A stretch of 64,000 nt of DNA from Amblyomma americanum (taxonomy: Eukaryota > Arthropoda > Arachnida > Ixodida > Ixodidae): positions 137,256,929-137,320,928 of the forward strand of contig NC_135504.1 in NCBI RefSeq assembly GCF_052857255.1. The letters are read 5' to 3'. Under the pieces are notes generated by a model. The model was not told where the DNA came from, ran no database searches, and saw only the letters and a list, made by a program, of their open reading frames with translations. Made by a program: the position numbers and the translations under genes. Positions 8,166-22,300 of this stretch are shown piece by piece. Numbering within the stretch: the stretch's first letter is position 1; each line of letters starts with the position of its first letter.

Positions 8166-9799
8166 GCTCCATAGTAAGGCGATTAATCAGCGGTGGCGGC
8201 AAAGCAACTGCTTTTTCCAGGGAATACATGCCCCTGCCCTAAGATGAAGCAAGCCCAGTGAACCGTTATAGATGACCTACAGCTGTGACCTCAGCGAAAT
8301 CATGCCTACACGAGCATACAACCAGCATCCCATTCCCCGGATAATTCAGTATACTTGGTGGCACCGACCTTAGACATATGTTGCAATTATTCGTTTTTGT
8401 AGCACAACTTCTGTGGCCGACTGGGCTCATCACCAGCACAGACGCACATGCTCAATTGGAAGGCGGTTTATCGGAGGTGGCGGCAAAGCGGGTGATTTTT
8501 CCAGGGAATACACGGCCCTGCACAAAGACGAAGCAAGCCCAGTGAACCGTTATAGACGAGCTACAGCTTGGAACCTCCGCGAAATCATGCATTCACAAAC
8601 ATACAACCAGCATCCCATTCCCTGGATAATTCAGTTGACTTGATGGAACCGACCATAGACACATGTTGCAATTCTTCGTTTTTGTAGCGCAGGTTCTGCG
8701 GTCGACTGGGCTCATCACCAGCACGGACGCACATTCTCCATAGTAAGGCGGTTTATCGGTGGTGGCGAAAAACGGGAGATTCTTCTATGGAATAGATGCC
8801 CCTGCACTAAGATGAAGCAAGCCCAGTGAATTGTTATAGACGAGCTATCGCTGTGATCTCAGCGAAATCATGCCTACACGAACATACAACCAGCATCTCC
8901 TTCGCCGGATAATTCAGTTGACTTGATAGAACCGACCATAGACATATGTTGCAATTCTTTGTTTTTGTAGCGCAGGTTCTGTGGTCGACTTGTCTCATCA
9001 CCAGCACAGACGCACATGCTCCATAGTAAGGCGGTTTATCGGTGGTGGCGGCAAAACGAGAGATTCTTCTATGGAATAGATGCACCTGAACTAAGATGAA
9101 GCAATCCCAGTGAATCGTTATAGACGAGCTATCGCTGTGACCTCAGCGAAATCATACCTATTCGAACAAGCAACCAGAATCACATTCCCCGGATAATTCA
9201 GTGGACTTGGTGCCACCGACCAGAGACACATGTTGCAATTCTTCGTTTTTGTAGCACAATTTCTGTGGCCGACTGGGCTCATCACCAGCACGGACGCACA
9301 TGCTCCATTGGAAGGCGGTTTATCGGCGGTGGCGGCAAAGCGGCTGATTTTTCCAGGGAATACACGCCCCTGCACAAAGACGAAGCAAGCCCAGTGAACC
9401 GTTATAGACGAGCTACAGCTGTGACCTCCGCGAAATCATGCATTCACAAATATACAACCAGCATCCCATTCCCTAGATAATTCAGTTGACTTGATGGAAC
9501 CGACCATAGACACATGTTGCAATTCTTCGTTTTTGTTGCGCAGGTTCTGTGGTCGACAGGGCTCATCACCAGCACGGACGCACATTCTCCATAGTAAGGC
9601 GGTTTAGCGGTGGTGGCGGCAAAACGGGAGATTCTTCTATGGAATAGATGCCCCTGCACTAAGATGAAGCAAGCCCAGTGAATCGTTGTAGACGAGCTAT
9701 CGCTGTGATCTCAGCGAAATCATGCCTACACGAACATACAGCCAGCATCTCACTCGCCGGATAATTCAGTGGACTTGGTGGCACCGACCATAGACACAT

Positions 9800-12700
9800 G
9801 TTGGAATTCTTCGTTTTTGTAGCACAGGTTCTGTGGCCGACTGGGCTCATCACCAGCAGGGAAGCACATGCCCCATAGGAAGGCGGTTTATCAGCGATGG
9901 CGCCAAAGCAGCTGCTTTTTCTAATGAATACATGCCGCTACACTAAGATGAAGCAAGCCCAGTGAACCGTTATAGACGAGCTACAGCTATGACCTCGGCG
10001 AATGCATGCCTACACGAGCATACAACCAGCAACTCATTCGCCGGATAATTCAGTGGACTTGGTGGCACTGACTATAGACACATGTTGAAATTCTTCGTTT
10101 TTTAGCACAGGTTATGTGGCCGACTGGGCTCCTCACCAGCACGGAAGCACATGCTCCATAGTAAGGCGGTTTATCAGCGATGGCGGCAAAGCAGCTGCTT
10201 TTTCCAGGAAATACATGCCCCTTCACTAAGATGAAGCAAGCCCAGTGAACCGTTATAGACGAGCTACAGCTGTGACCTCCGGGAAATCACGCATTCACAA
10301 ACATACAACCAGCATCCCATTCCCTGGATTATTCAGCTGACTTGATGGAACTGACCATAGACACATGTTGCAATTCTTCGTTTTTGTAGCGCGGGTATTG
10401 TGGTCGACTGGGCTCATCACCAGCACGGACGCACATGCTCCATAGTGAGGCGAATTATCGGTGGTGGCGGCAAAACGGGAGATTCTTCTATGGAATAGAT
10501 GCACCTGCACGAAGATGAAGCAATCCCAGTGAATCGTTATAGACGAGCTATCGCTGTGACCTCAGCGAAATCATACCTACACGAACATGCAACCAGAATC
10601 CCATTCCCCGGATAATTCAGTGGACTTGGTGCCACCGACCAGAGACACATGTTGCAATTCTTCGTTTTTGTAGCAGAGGTTCTGTGGCCGACTGGGCTCA
10701 CCACCAGCACGGAAGCACATGCTCCATAGTAAGGCGGTTTATCAGCAATGGCGGCAAAGCAGCTGCTTTTTATAGGAAATACATGCCCCTTCACTAAGAT
10801 GAGTCAAGCCCAGTGTACCGTTATAGACGAGCTACATCTGTGACCTCAGCGAAATCATGCCTACACGAACATACAACCTGCATCTCATTCGCCGGATAAT
10901 TCAGTTAACTTGGCACCGACCATAGTCACATGTTGCAAGCCTTCGTTTTTGTAGCACAGGTTATGTGGCCGACTAGGCTCGTCACCAGCACGGAAGCACA
11001 TGCTCCATAGTACGGTGGTTTATCAGCGATGGCGGCAAAGCAGCTGCTTTTTCCAGGGAATACATGCCCCTGCACTAAAATGAAGCAAGCCCAGTGAACC
11101 TTATAGACGAGCTACAGCTATGACCTCAGCGAAATTATGCCTACACGAACATAAAACCAGCATCTTATTTGCCGGATAATTCAGTAGACTTGGTGGCACC
11201 GACCATAGAAACATGTTGCAATTCTTCGTTATTGTAGCACAGGTTCTGTGGCCGACTGGGCTCATCACCAGCACGGACGCACATGCTTCATAGGAAGATG
11301 GTTTATCAGCGATGGCGGCAGAGCAGCTGTTTTTTCCAGGAAATACATGACCCTTCACAAAGATGAAGCAAGCCCAGTGTACCGTTATAGACGAGCTAAA
11401 TATGTGACCTCAGCGAAATCATGCCTACACGAGCATACAAACAGCATCCCATTCCCTGGATAATTCAGTGGACTTGGTGGCACCGACCTTACACATATTT
11501 TGAAATTATTCGTTTTTGTAGCACAATTTCTGTGGCCGACTGGGCTCATCACCACCACGGACGCACATGCTCCATAGGAAGGCGGTTTATCGACGGTGGC
11601 GGCAATGCGGCTGATTTTTCCAGGGAAATACTCGCCCCTGCATAAAGACGAAGCAAGCCAATGAACCGTTATAGACGAGCTACAGCTTTGACCTCCGCGA
11701 AATCATGCATTCACAAACATACAACTGGCAACACATTCGCACGAAAATTCAGTGGACTTGGTGGCACCGACCATAAACACATGTTGCAATTCTTCGTTTT
11801 TGTAGCACAGGTTCTGTGGCCGACTGGGCTCATCACCAGCAGGGAAGCACATGCCCCATAGGAAGGCGGTTTATCAGCGATGGCGCCAAAGCAGCTGCTT
11901 TTTCTAATGAATGCATGCCGCTACACTAAGATGAAGCAAGCCCAGTGAACCGTTATAGACGAGCTACAGCTATGACCTCGGCGAATGCATGCCTACACGA
12001 GCATACAACCAGCAACTCATTCGCCGGATAATTCAGTGGACTTGGTGGCACTGACCATAGACACATGTTGAAATTCTTCGTTTTTGTAGCACAGGTTATG
12101 TGGCCGACTGGGCTCATCACCAGCACGGAAGCACATGCTCCATAGTAAGGCGGTTTATCAGCGATGGCGGCAAAGCAGCTGCTTTTTCCAGGAAATACAT
12201 GCCCCTTCACTAAGATGAAGCAAGCCCAGTGAACCGTTATAGACGAGCTACAGCTGTGACCTCCGGGAAATCACGCATTCACAAACATACAACCAGCATC
12301 CCATTCCCTGGATTATTCAGCTGACTTGATGGAACTGACCATAGACACATGTTGCAATTCTTCGTTTTTGTAGCGCGGGTATTGTGGTCGACTGGGCTCA
12401 TCACCAGCACGGACGCACATGCTCCATAGTGAGGCGAATTATCGGTGGTGGCGGCAAAACGGGAGATTCTTCTATGGAATAGATGCACCTGCACAAAGAT
12501 GAAGCAATCCCAGTGAATCGTTATAGACGAGCTATCGCTGTGACCTCAGCGAAATCATACCTACACTACATGCAACCAGAATCCCATTCCCCGGATAATT
12601 CAGTGGACTTGGTGCCACCGACCAGAGACACATGTTGCAATTCTTCGTTTTTGTAGCAGAGGTTCTGTGGCCGACTGGGCTCACCACCAGCACGGAAGCA

Positions 12701-13033
12701 CATGCTCCATAGTAAGGCGGTTTATCAGCAATGGCGGCAAAGCAGCTGCTTTTTACAGGAAATACATGCCCCTTCACTAAGATGAGTCAAGCCCAGTGTA
12801 CCGTTATAGACGAGCTACATCTGTGACCTCAGCCAAATCATGCCTACACGAACATACAACCTGCATCTCATTCGCCGGATAATTCAGTTAACTTGGCACC
12901 GACCATAGTCACATGTTGCAAGTCTTCGTTTTTGTAGCACAGGTTATGTGGCTGACTAGGCTCGTCACCAGCACGGAAGCACATGCTCCATAGTACGGTG
13001 GTTTATCAGCGATGGCGGCAAAGCAGCTGCTTT
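9800..13033. repeat. Seven-monomer repeat, about 1984 bp offset
   Basis: The stretch from about 9800 to 11050 is repeated at about 11785-13033, offset 1983-1985 bp (7 monomers). Shared private variants include TTTTTCTAATGAAT, GGTTATGTGG after a CACTGAC monomer, and AAGATGAGTCAAGCCCAGTG at 10797 and 12780. Limits are by eye. Confidence 0.7.
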
Positions 13034-13099
13034 TTCCAGGAAATACGTGCCCCTGCACTAAGATGAAGCAAGCCCAGTGAACCGTTATAGACGAGCTAC

Positions 13100-16000
13100 A
13101 GCTATGACCTCAGCGAAATCATGCCTACACGAACATACAGCCAGCATCTCACTCGCCGGATAATTCAGTAGACTTGGTGGCACCGACCATAGACACATGT
13201 TGGAATTCTTCGTTTTTGTAGCACAGGTTCTGTGGCCGACTGGGCTCATCACCAGCAGGGAAGCACATGCCCCATAGGAAGGCGGTTTATCAGCGATGGC
13301 GCCAAAGCAGCTGCTTTTTCTAATGAATACATGCCGCTACACTAAGATGAAGCAAGCCCAGTGAACCGTTATAGACGAGCTACAGCTATGACCTCGGCGA
13401 AAGCATGCCTACACGGGCATACAACCAGCAACTCATTCGCCGGATAATTCAGTGGACTTGGTGGCACTGACCATAGACACATGTTGAAATTCTTCGTTTT
13501 TGTAGCACAGGTTATGTGGCCGACTGGGCTCATCACCAGCACGGAAGCACATGCTCCATAGTAAGGCGGTGTATCAGCGATGGCGGCAAAGCAGCTGCTT
13601 TTTCCAGGAAATACATGCCCCTTCACTAAGATGAAGCAAGCCCAGTGAACCGTTATAGACGAGCTACAGCTGTGACCTCCGGGAAATCACGCATTCACAA
13701 ACATACAAACAGCATCCCATTCCCAGGATAACTCAGCTAACTTGATGGAACTGACCATAGACACATGTTGCAATTCTTCGTTTTTGTAGCGCGGGTATTG
13801 TGGTCGACTGGGCTCATCACCAGCACGGACGCACATGCTCCATAGTGAGGCGGTTTATCGGTGGTGGCGGCAAAACGGGAGATTCTTCTATGGAATAGAT
13901 GCCCCTGCACTAAGATGAAGCAAGCCCACTGAATCGTTATAGACGTGCTATCGCTGTGATCTCAGCGAAATCACGCCTACACGAACATACAACCAGCATC
14001 TCATTCGCCGGATAATTCAGTGGCCTTGGTTGCACCGACCATAGACACATGTTGCAATTCTTCGTTTTTGTAGCAGAGGTTCTGTGGCCGACTGGACTCA
14101 TCACCTGCAGGGAAGCACATGTTCCATAGGGAGGCGGTTTATCAGCGATGGTGACAAAGCAGCTGCTTTTTCCAATGAATACATGCCCCTACACTAAGAT
14201 GAAGCAAGCCCAGTGAACCGTTATAGACGAGCTACAGCTATGACCTCAGCAAAATCATGCCCACACGAGCCTACAAGAAGCATCTCATTCGCCGGTTAAA
14301 TCAGTGGCCTTGGTTGCACCGACCATAGACACATGTTGGAATTCTTCGTTTTTGTAGCACAGCTTCTGTGGCCGACTGGGCTCATCACCAGCACGGAAAT
14401 ACATGCTCCATAGTAAGGCGGTTTATCAGCGATGGCGGCAAAGCAGCTGCTTTTTCCAGGAAATACATGCCCCTTCACTAAGATGAAGCAAGCCCAGTGA
14501 ACCGTTATAGACGAGCTACAGCTATGACCTCGGCGAATGCATGCCTACACGAGCATACAACCAGCAACTCATTCGCCGGATAATTCAGTGGACTTGGTGG
14601 CACTGACTATAGACACATGTTGAAATTCTTCGTTTTTTTAGCACAGGTTATGTGGCCGACTGGGCTCATCACCAGCACGGAAGCACATGCTCCATAGTAA
14701 GGCGGTTTATCAGCGATGGTGGCAAAGCAGCTGCTTTTTCGAGGAAATACATGCCCCTTCACTAAGATGAAGCAAGCCTAGTGTACCGTTATAGACGAGC
14801 TACATCTGTGACCTCAGCGAAATCATGCCTAGACGAACATACAACCTGCATCTCATTCGCCGGATAATTCAGTTGACTTGGCACCGACCATAGTCACATG
14901 TTGCAATTCTTCGTTTTTGTAGCAGAGGTTCTGTGGCCTACTGGGCTCACCACCAGCACGGAAGCACATGCTCCATAGTAAGGCGGTTTATCAGCAATGG
15001 CGGCAAAGCAGCTGCTTTTTACAGGTAATACATGCCCCTTCACTAAGATGAGTCAAGCCCAGTGTACCGTTATAGACGAGCTACATCTGTGACCTCAGCG
15101 AAATCATGCCTACACGAACATACAACCTGCATCTCATTCGCCGGATAATTCAGTTAACTTGGCACCGACCATAGTCACATGTTGCAAGTCTTCGTTTTTG
15201 TAGCATAGGTTATGTGGCCGACTAGGCTCGTCACCAGCACGGAAGCACATGCTCCATAGTACGGTGGTTTATCAGCGATGGCGGCAAAGCAGCTGCTTTT
15301 TCCAATGAATACATGCCCCTGCACTAAAATGAAGCAAGCCCAGTGAACCTTATAGACGAGCTACAGCTATGACCTCAGCGAAATTATGCCTACACGAACA
15401 TAAAACCAGCATCTTATTTGCCGGATAATTCAGTAGACTTGGTGGCACCGACCATAGAAACATGTTGCAATTCTTCGTTATTGTAGCACAGGTTCTGTGG
15501 CCGACTGGGCTCATCACCACCACGGACGCACATGCTTCATAGGAAGGCGGTTTATCAGCGATGGCGGCAGAGCAGCTGTTTTTTCCAGGAAATACATGAC
15601 CCTTCACTAAGATGAAGCAAGCCCAGTGTACCGTTATAGACGAGCTAAATATGTGACCTCAGCGAAATCATGCCTACACGAGCATACAAACAGCATCCCA
15701 TTCCCTGGATAATTCAGTAGACTTGGTGGCACCGACCTTACACATATTTTGAAATTATTCGCTTTTGTAGCACAATTTCTGTGGCCGACTGGGCTCATCA
15801 CCACCACGGACGCACATGCTCCATAGGAAGGCGGTTTATCGACGGTGGCGGCAATGCGGCTGATTTTTCCAGGGAAATACTCGCCCCTGCATAAAGACGA
15901 AGCAAGCCCAGTGAACCGTTATAGACGAGCTACAGCTTTGACCTCCGCGAAATCATGCATTCACAAACATACAACTGGCAACACATTCGCACGAAAATTC

Positions 16001-17640
16001 AATGGACTTGGTGGCACCGACCATAAACACATGTTGCAATTCTTCGTTTTTGTAGCACAGGTTCTGTGGCCGTCTGGGCTCATCACCAGGACGGAAGCAC
16101 ATGCTCCATAGTAAGGCGGTTTATCAGCGATGGCGGCAAAATAGCTGCTTTTTCCAGTAAATACATGCCCCTGCACTAAGATGAAGCAAGCACAGTGAAC
16201 CGTTATAGACGAGGTACAGCTATGACCTCAGCCAAAATCATGCCTACACGAACATACAGCCAGCATCTCACTCGCCGGATAATTCAGTAGACTTGGTGGC
16301 ACCGACCATAGACACATGTTGGAATTCTTCGTTTTTGTAGCACAGGTTCTGTGGCCGACTGGGCTCATCACCAGCAGGGAAGCACATGCCCCATAGGAAG
16401 GCGGTTTATCAGCGATGGCGCCAAAGCAGCTGCTTTTTCTAATGAATACATGCCGCTACACTAAGATGAAGCAAGCCCAGTGAACCGTTATAGACGAGCT
16501 ACAGCTATGACCTCGGCGAAAGCATGCCTACACGAGCATACAACCAGCAACTCATTCGCCGGATAATTCAGTGGACTTGGTGGCACTGACCATAGACACA
16601 TGTTGAAATTCTTCGTTTTTGTAGCACAGGTTATGTGGCCGACTGGGCTCATCACCAGCACGGAAGCACATGCTCCATAGTAAGGCGGTGTATCAGCGAT
16701 GGCGGCAAAGCAGCTGCTTTTCCAGGAAATACATGCCCCTTCACTAAGATGAAGCAAGCCCAGTGAACCGTTATAGACGAGCTACAGCTGTGACCTCCGG
16801 GAAATCACGCATTCACAAACATACAACCAGCATCCCATTCCCAGGATAACTCAGCTAACTTGATGGAACTGACCATAGACACATGTTGCAATTCTTCGTT
16901 TTTGTAGCGCGGGTATTGTGGTCGACTGGGCTCATCACCAGCACGGACGCACATGCTCCATAGTGAGGCGGTTTATCGGTGGTGGCGGCAAAACGGGAGA
17001 TTCTTCTATGGAATAGATGCCCCTGCACTAAGATGAAGCAAGCCCACTGAATCGTTATAGACGTGCTATCGCTGTGATCTCAGCGAAATCATGCCTACAC
17101 GAACATACAACCAGCATCTTATTCGCCGGATAATTCAGTGGCCTTGGTTGCACCGACCATAGACACATGTTGCAATTCTTCGTTTTTGTAGCAGAGGTTC
17201 TGTGGCCGACTGGACTCATCACCTGCAGGGAAGCACATGTTCCATAGGGAGGCGGTTTATCAGCGATGGTGACAAAGCAGCTGCTTTTTCCAATGAATAC
17301 ATGCCCCTACACTAAGATGAAGCAAGCCCAGTGAACCGTTATAGACGAGCTACAGCTATGACCTCAGCAAAATCATGCCCACACGAGCGTACAAGAAGCA
17401 TCTCATTCGCCGGTTAAATTAGTGGCCTTGGTTGCACCGACCATAGACACATGTTGGAATTCTTCGTTTTTGTAGCACAGCTTCTGTGGCCGACTGGGCT
17501 CATCACCAGCACGGAAATACATGCTCCATAGTAAGGCGGTTTATCAGCGATGGCGGCAAAGCAGCTGTTTTTTCCAGGAAATACATGCCCCTTCACTAAG
17601 ATGAAGCAAGCCCAGTGAACCGTTATAGACGAGCTACAGC
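13100..17640. repeat. Five-monomer block repeated 3.1 kb apart
   Basis: About 13100-14521 recurs at about 16219-17640, offset 3118-3119 bp (11 monomers). Shared variants include the GGCGCCAAAGC monomer followed by TCTAATGAATACATGCCGC, the GGCGGTGTATCAGCG monomer, and GGTGACAAAGCAGC. The later copy has one extra 1-bp deletion. Sequence between the two blocks belongs to other monomer combinations. Confidence 0.7.
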
Positions 17641-19388
17641 TGTGACCTCAGCGAAATCATGCCTACACGAGCATACAAACAGCATCCCATTCCCCGGATA
17701 ATTCAGTGGACTTGGTGCCACCGACCAGAGACACATGTTGCAATTCTTCGTTTTTGTAGCAGAGGTTCTGTGGCCGACTGGGCTCATCACCAGCACGGAA
17801 GCACATGCTCCATAGTAAGGCGGTTTATCAGCAATGGCGGCAAAGCAGCTGCTTTTTCCAGGAAATACATGCCCCTTCACTAAGATGAAGCAAGCCTAGT
17901 GTACCGTTATAGACGAGCTACATCTGTGACCTCAGCGAAATCATGCCTAGACGAACATACAACCTGCATCTCATTCGCCGGATAATTCAGTTGACTTGGC
18001 ACCGACCATAGTCACATGTTGCAAGTCTTCGTTTTTGGAGCACAGGTTATGTGGCCGACTAGGCTCGTCACCAGCACGGAAGCACATGCTCCGTAGTACG
18101 GTGGTTTATCAGCGATGGCGGCAAAGCAGCTGTTTTTTCCAGGAAATACATGACCCTTCACTAAGATGAAGCAAGCCCAGTGTACCGTTATAGACGAGCT
18201 AAATCTGTGACCTCAGCGAAATCATGCCTACACGAGCATACAAACAGCATCCCATTCCCCGGATAATTCAGTGGACTTGGTGGCACCGACCTTACACATA
18301 TGTTGAAATTATTCGTTTTTGTAGCACAATTTCTGTGGCCGACTGGGCTCATCACCACCACGGACGCACATGCTCCATAGGAAGGTGGTTTATCGACGGT
18401 GGCGGCAAAGCGGCTGATTTTTCCAGGGAAACACTCACCCCTGCATAAAGACGAAGCAAGCCCAGTGAACCGTTATGGACGAGCTACAGCTTTTACCTCC
18501 GCGAAATCATGCATTCACAAGCATACAACCGGCAACACATTCGCACGAAAATTCAGTGGACTTGGTGGCACCGACCATAAACACATGTTGCAATTCTTCG
18601 TTTTTGTAGCACAGGTTCTGTGGCCGTCTGGGCTCATCACCAGGACGGAAGCACATGCTCCATAGTAAGGCGGTATATCAGCGATGGCGGCAAAGCAGCT
18701 GCTTTTTCCAGGAAATACGTGCCCCTGCACTAAGATGAAGCAAGCCCAGTGAACCGTTATAGACGAGCTACAGCTATGACCTCAGCGAAATCATGCCTAC
18801 ACGAACATAAAGCCAGCATCTCACTCGCCGGATAATTCAGTGGACTTGGTGGCACCGACCATAGACACATGTTGGAATTCTTCGCTTTTGTAGCACAGGT
18901 TATGTGGCCGACTGGGCTCATCACCAGCACGGAAGCACATGGTCCATAGTAAGGCGGTTTATCAGCGATGGCGGCAAAGCAGCTGCTTTTTCCAGGAAAT
19001 ACATGCCCCTTCACTAAGATGAAGCAAGCCCAGTGTACCGTTATAGACGAGCTAAATCTGTGACCTCAGAGAAATCATGCCTACACGAACATACAACCAG
19101 CATCTCCTTCGCCGGATAATTCAGATGACTTGATAGAACCGACCATAGACATAAGTTGCAATTCTTCGTTTTTGTAGCGCAGGTTTTGTGGTCGACTTGT
19201 CTCTTCACCAGCACGGACGCACATGCTCCATAGTAAGGCGGTTTATCGGTGGTGGCGGTAAAACGGGAGATTATTCTATGGAATAGATGCCCCTGCACTA
19301 AGACGAAGCAAGCCCAGTGAATCGTTATAGACGAGCTATCGCTGTGACCCCAGCGAAATCATACCTACACGAACATGCAACCAGAATA

Positions 19389-22300
19389 CCATTCCCCGGA
19401 TAATTCAGTGGACTTGGTGCCACCGACCAGAGACACGTGTTGCAATTCTTCGTTTTTGTAGCAGAGGTTCTGTGGCCGACTGGGCTCATCAACAGCAGGG
19501 AAGCACATGTTCCATAGGGAGGCGGTTTATCAGCGATGGCGACAAAGCAGCTGCTTTTTCCAATGAATACATGCCCCTACACTAAGATGAAGCAAGCCCA
19601 GTGAACCGTTATAGACGAGCTACAGCTATGACCTCAGCAAAATCATGCCCACACGAGCATACAAAAAGCATCTCATTCGCCGGATAATTCAGTGGACTTG
19701 GTGGCACTGACCATATCACATGTTGCAATTCTTCGTTTTTGTAGCACAGCTTGTGTGGCCGACTGGGCTCATCACCAGCACGGAAATACGTGCTCCATAG
19801 TAAGGCGGTTTATCAGCGATGGCGGCAAAGCAGCTGTTTTTTCCAGGAAATACATGCCCCTTCACTAAGATGAAGCAAGCCCAGTGAACCGTTATAGACG
19901 AGCTACAGCAGTGACCTCAGCGAAATCATGCCTACACGAGCATACAAACAGCATCGCATTCCCCGGATAATTCTTGGACTTGGTGGCACCGACCTTAGAC
20001 ATATGTTGAAATTATTCGTTTTTGTAGCACAATTTCTGTGGCCGACTGGGCTCATCACCAGCACGGACGCACATGCTCCATTAGAAGGCGGTTTATCGGC
20101 GGTGGCGGCAAAGCGGCTGATTTTTCCAGGGAATACACGCCCCTTGCCAAAGACGAAGCAAGCCCAATGAACCGTTATAGACGAGCTACAGCTGTGACCT
20201 CCGCGAAATCATGCATTCACAAATATACAACCAGCATCCCATTCCCTGGATAATTCAGTTGACTTGATGGAACCGACCATAGACACATGTTGCAATTCTT
20301 CGTTTTTGTTGCGCAGGTTCTGTGGTCGACAGGGCTCATCACCAGCACGGACGCACATTCTCCATAGTAAGGCGGTTTAGCGATGGTGGCGGCAAAACGG
20401 GAGATTCTTCTATGGAATAGATGCCCCTGCACTAAGATGAAGCAAGCCCAGTGAATCGTTGTAGACGAGCTATCGCTCTGATCTCAGCGAAATCATGCCT
20501 ACACGAACATACAGCCAGCATCTCACTCGCCGGATAATTCAGTAGACTTGGTGGCACCGACCATAGACACATGTTGGAATTCTTCCTTTTTGAAGCACAG
20601 GTTCTGTGGCCGACAGGGCTCATCACCAGCAGGGAAGCACATGCCCCATAGGAAGGCGGTTTATCAGCGATGGCGGCAAAGCAGCTGCTTTTTCCAATGA
20701 ATACATGCCCCAACACTAAGATGAAGCAAGCCCAGTGAACCGTTATAGACGAGCTACAGCTATGACCTCAGCAAAATCATGGCCACACGAGCATACAAAA
20801 AGCATCTCATTCGCCGGATAATTCAGTGGACTTGGTGGCACTGACCATAGACACATGTTGCAATTCTTCGTTTTTGTAGCACAGCTTGTGTGGCCGACTG
20901 GGCTCATCACCAGCACGGAAATACGTGCTCCATAGTAAGGCGGTTTATCAGCGATGGCGGCAAAGCAGCTGTTTTTTCCAGGAAATACATGCCCCTTCAC
21001 TAAGATGAAGCAAGCCCAGTGAACCGTTATAGACGAGCTACAGCTGTGACCTCAGCGAAATCATGCCTACACGAGCATACAAACAGCATCGCATTCCCCG
21101 GATAATTCAGTGGACTTGGTGGCACCGACCTTAGACATATGTTGAAATTATTCGTTTTTGTAGTACAGGTTCTGCGGCCGACTGGGCTCATCACCAGCAG
21201 GGAAGCACATGCCCCATAGGAAGGCGGTTTATCAGCGATGGCGCCAAAGCAGCTGCTTTTTCCAATGAATACATGCCGCTACACTAAGATGAAGCAAGCC
21301 CAGGAACCGTTATAGACGAGCTACAGCTATGACCTCGGCGAAAGCATGCCTACACGAGCATACAACCAGCAACTCATTCGCCGGATAATTCAGTTGACTT
21401 GGTGGCACTGAATATAGACACATGTTGCAATTCTTCGTTTTTGTAGCACAGGTTATGTGTACGACTGGGCTCATCACCAGCACGGAAGCACATGCTCCAT
21501 AGTAAGGCGGTTTATCAGCGATGGCGGCAAAGCAGCTGCTTTTTCCAGGAAATACATGCCCCTTCACTAAGATGAAGCAAGCCCAGTGAACCGTTATAGA
21601 CGAGCTACAGCTGTGACCTCCGGGAAATCACGCATTCACAAACATACAACCAGCATCCCATTCCCTGGATTATTCAGCTGACTTGATGGAACTGACCATA
21701 GACACATGTTGCAATTCTTTGTTTTTTTAGCGCGGGTATTGTGGTCGACTGGGCTCATCACCAGCACGGACGCACATGCTCCATAGTGAGGCGGTTTATC
21801 GGTGGTGGCGGCAAAACGGGAGATTCTTCTATGGAATAGATGCACCTGCACTAAGATGAAGCAATCCCAGTGAATCGTTATAGACGAGCTATCGCTGTGA
21901 CCTCAGCGAAATTATACCTACACGAACATGCAACCGGAATCCCATTCCCCGGATAATTCAGTGGACTTGGTGCCACCGACCAGAGACACATGTTGCAATT
22001 CTTCGTTTTTGTAGCAGAGGTTCTGTGGCCGACTGGGCTCACCACCAGCACGGAAGCACATGCTCCATGGTAAGGCGGTTTATCAGCAATGGCGGCAAAG
22101 CAGCTGCTTTTTACAGGAAACACATGCCCCTTCACTAAGATGAAGCAAGCCCAGTGTACCGTTATAGACGAGCTACATCTGTGACCTCAGCGAAATCATG
22201 CCTACACGAATATACAACCTGCATCTCATTCGCCGGATAATTCAGTTAACTTGGCACCGACCATAGTCACATGTTGCAAGTCTTCGTTTTTGTAGCACAG

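Noticed and set aside
8161..8444. Internal half-length (142-bp) repeat in the monomer
   Set aside because: Comparing the two halves of a 284-bp monomer by eye shows no convincing similarity.
8161..8720. CENP-B box in the satellite
   Set aside because: ATTCGCCGGATAATTC has TTCG and the spaced A of the box but not the required CGGG. No full match was seen on either strand in typical monomers.
11421..11645. Plus-strand ATG frame of 74 codons, repeated at 18224, 29846 and 34669
   Set aside because: It does begin with ATG, but the copies are satellite monomers of the same type, and other monomers lose the frame. No domain, promoter or codon bias supports a gene.
13369..13652. Satellite derived from a tRNA-type SINE
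   Set aside because: On the minus strand GTAGCTCGTC and GGTTCACTGG faintly resemble A and B boxes, but they are only about 10 bp apart and match poorly. No poly-A or terminal repeat is present.
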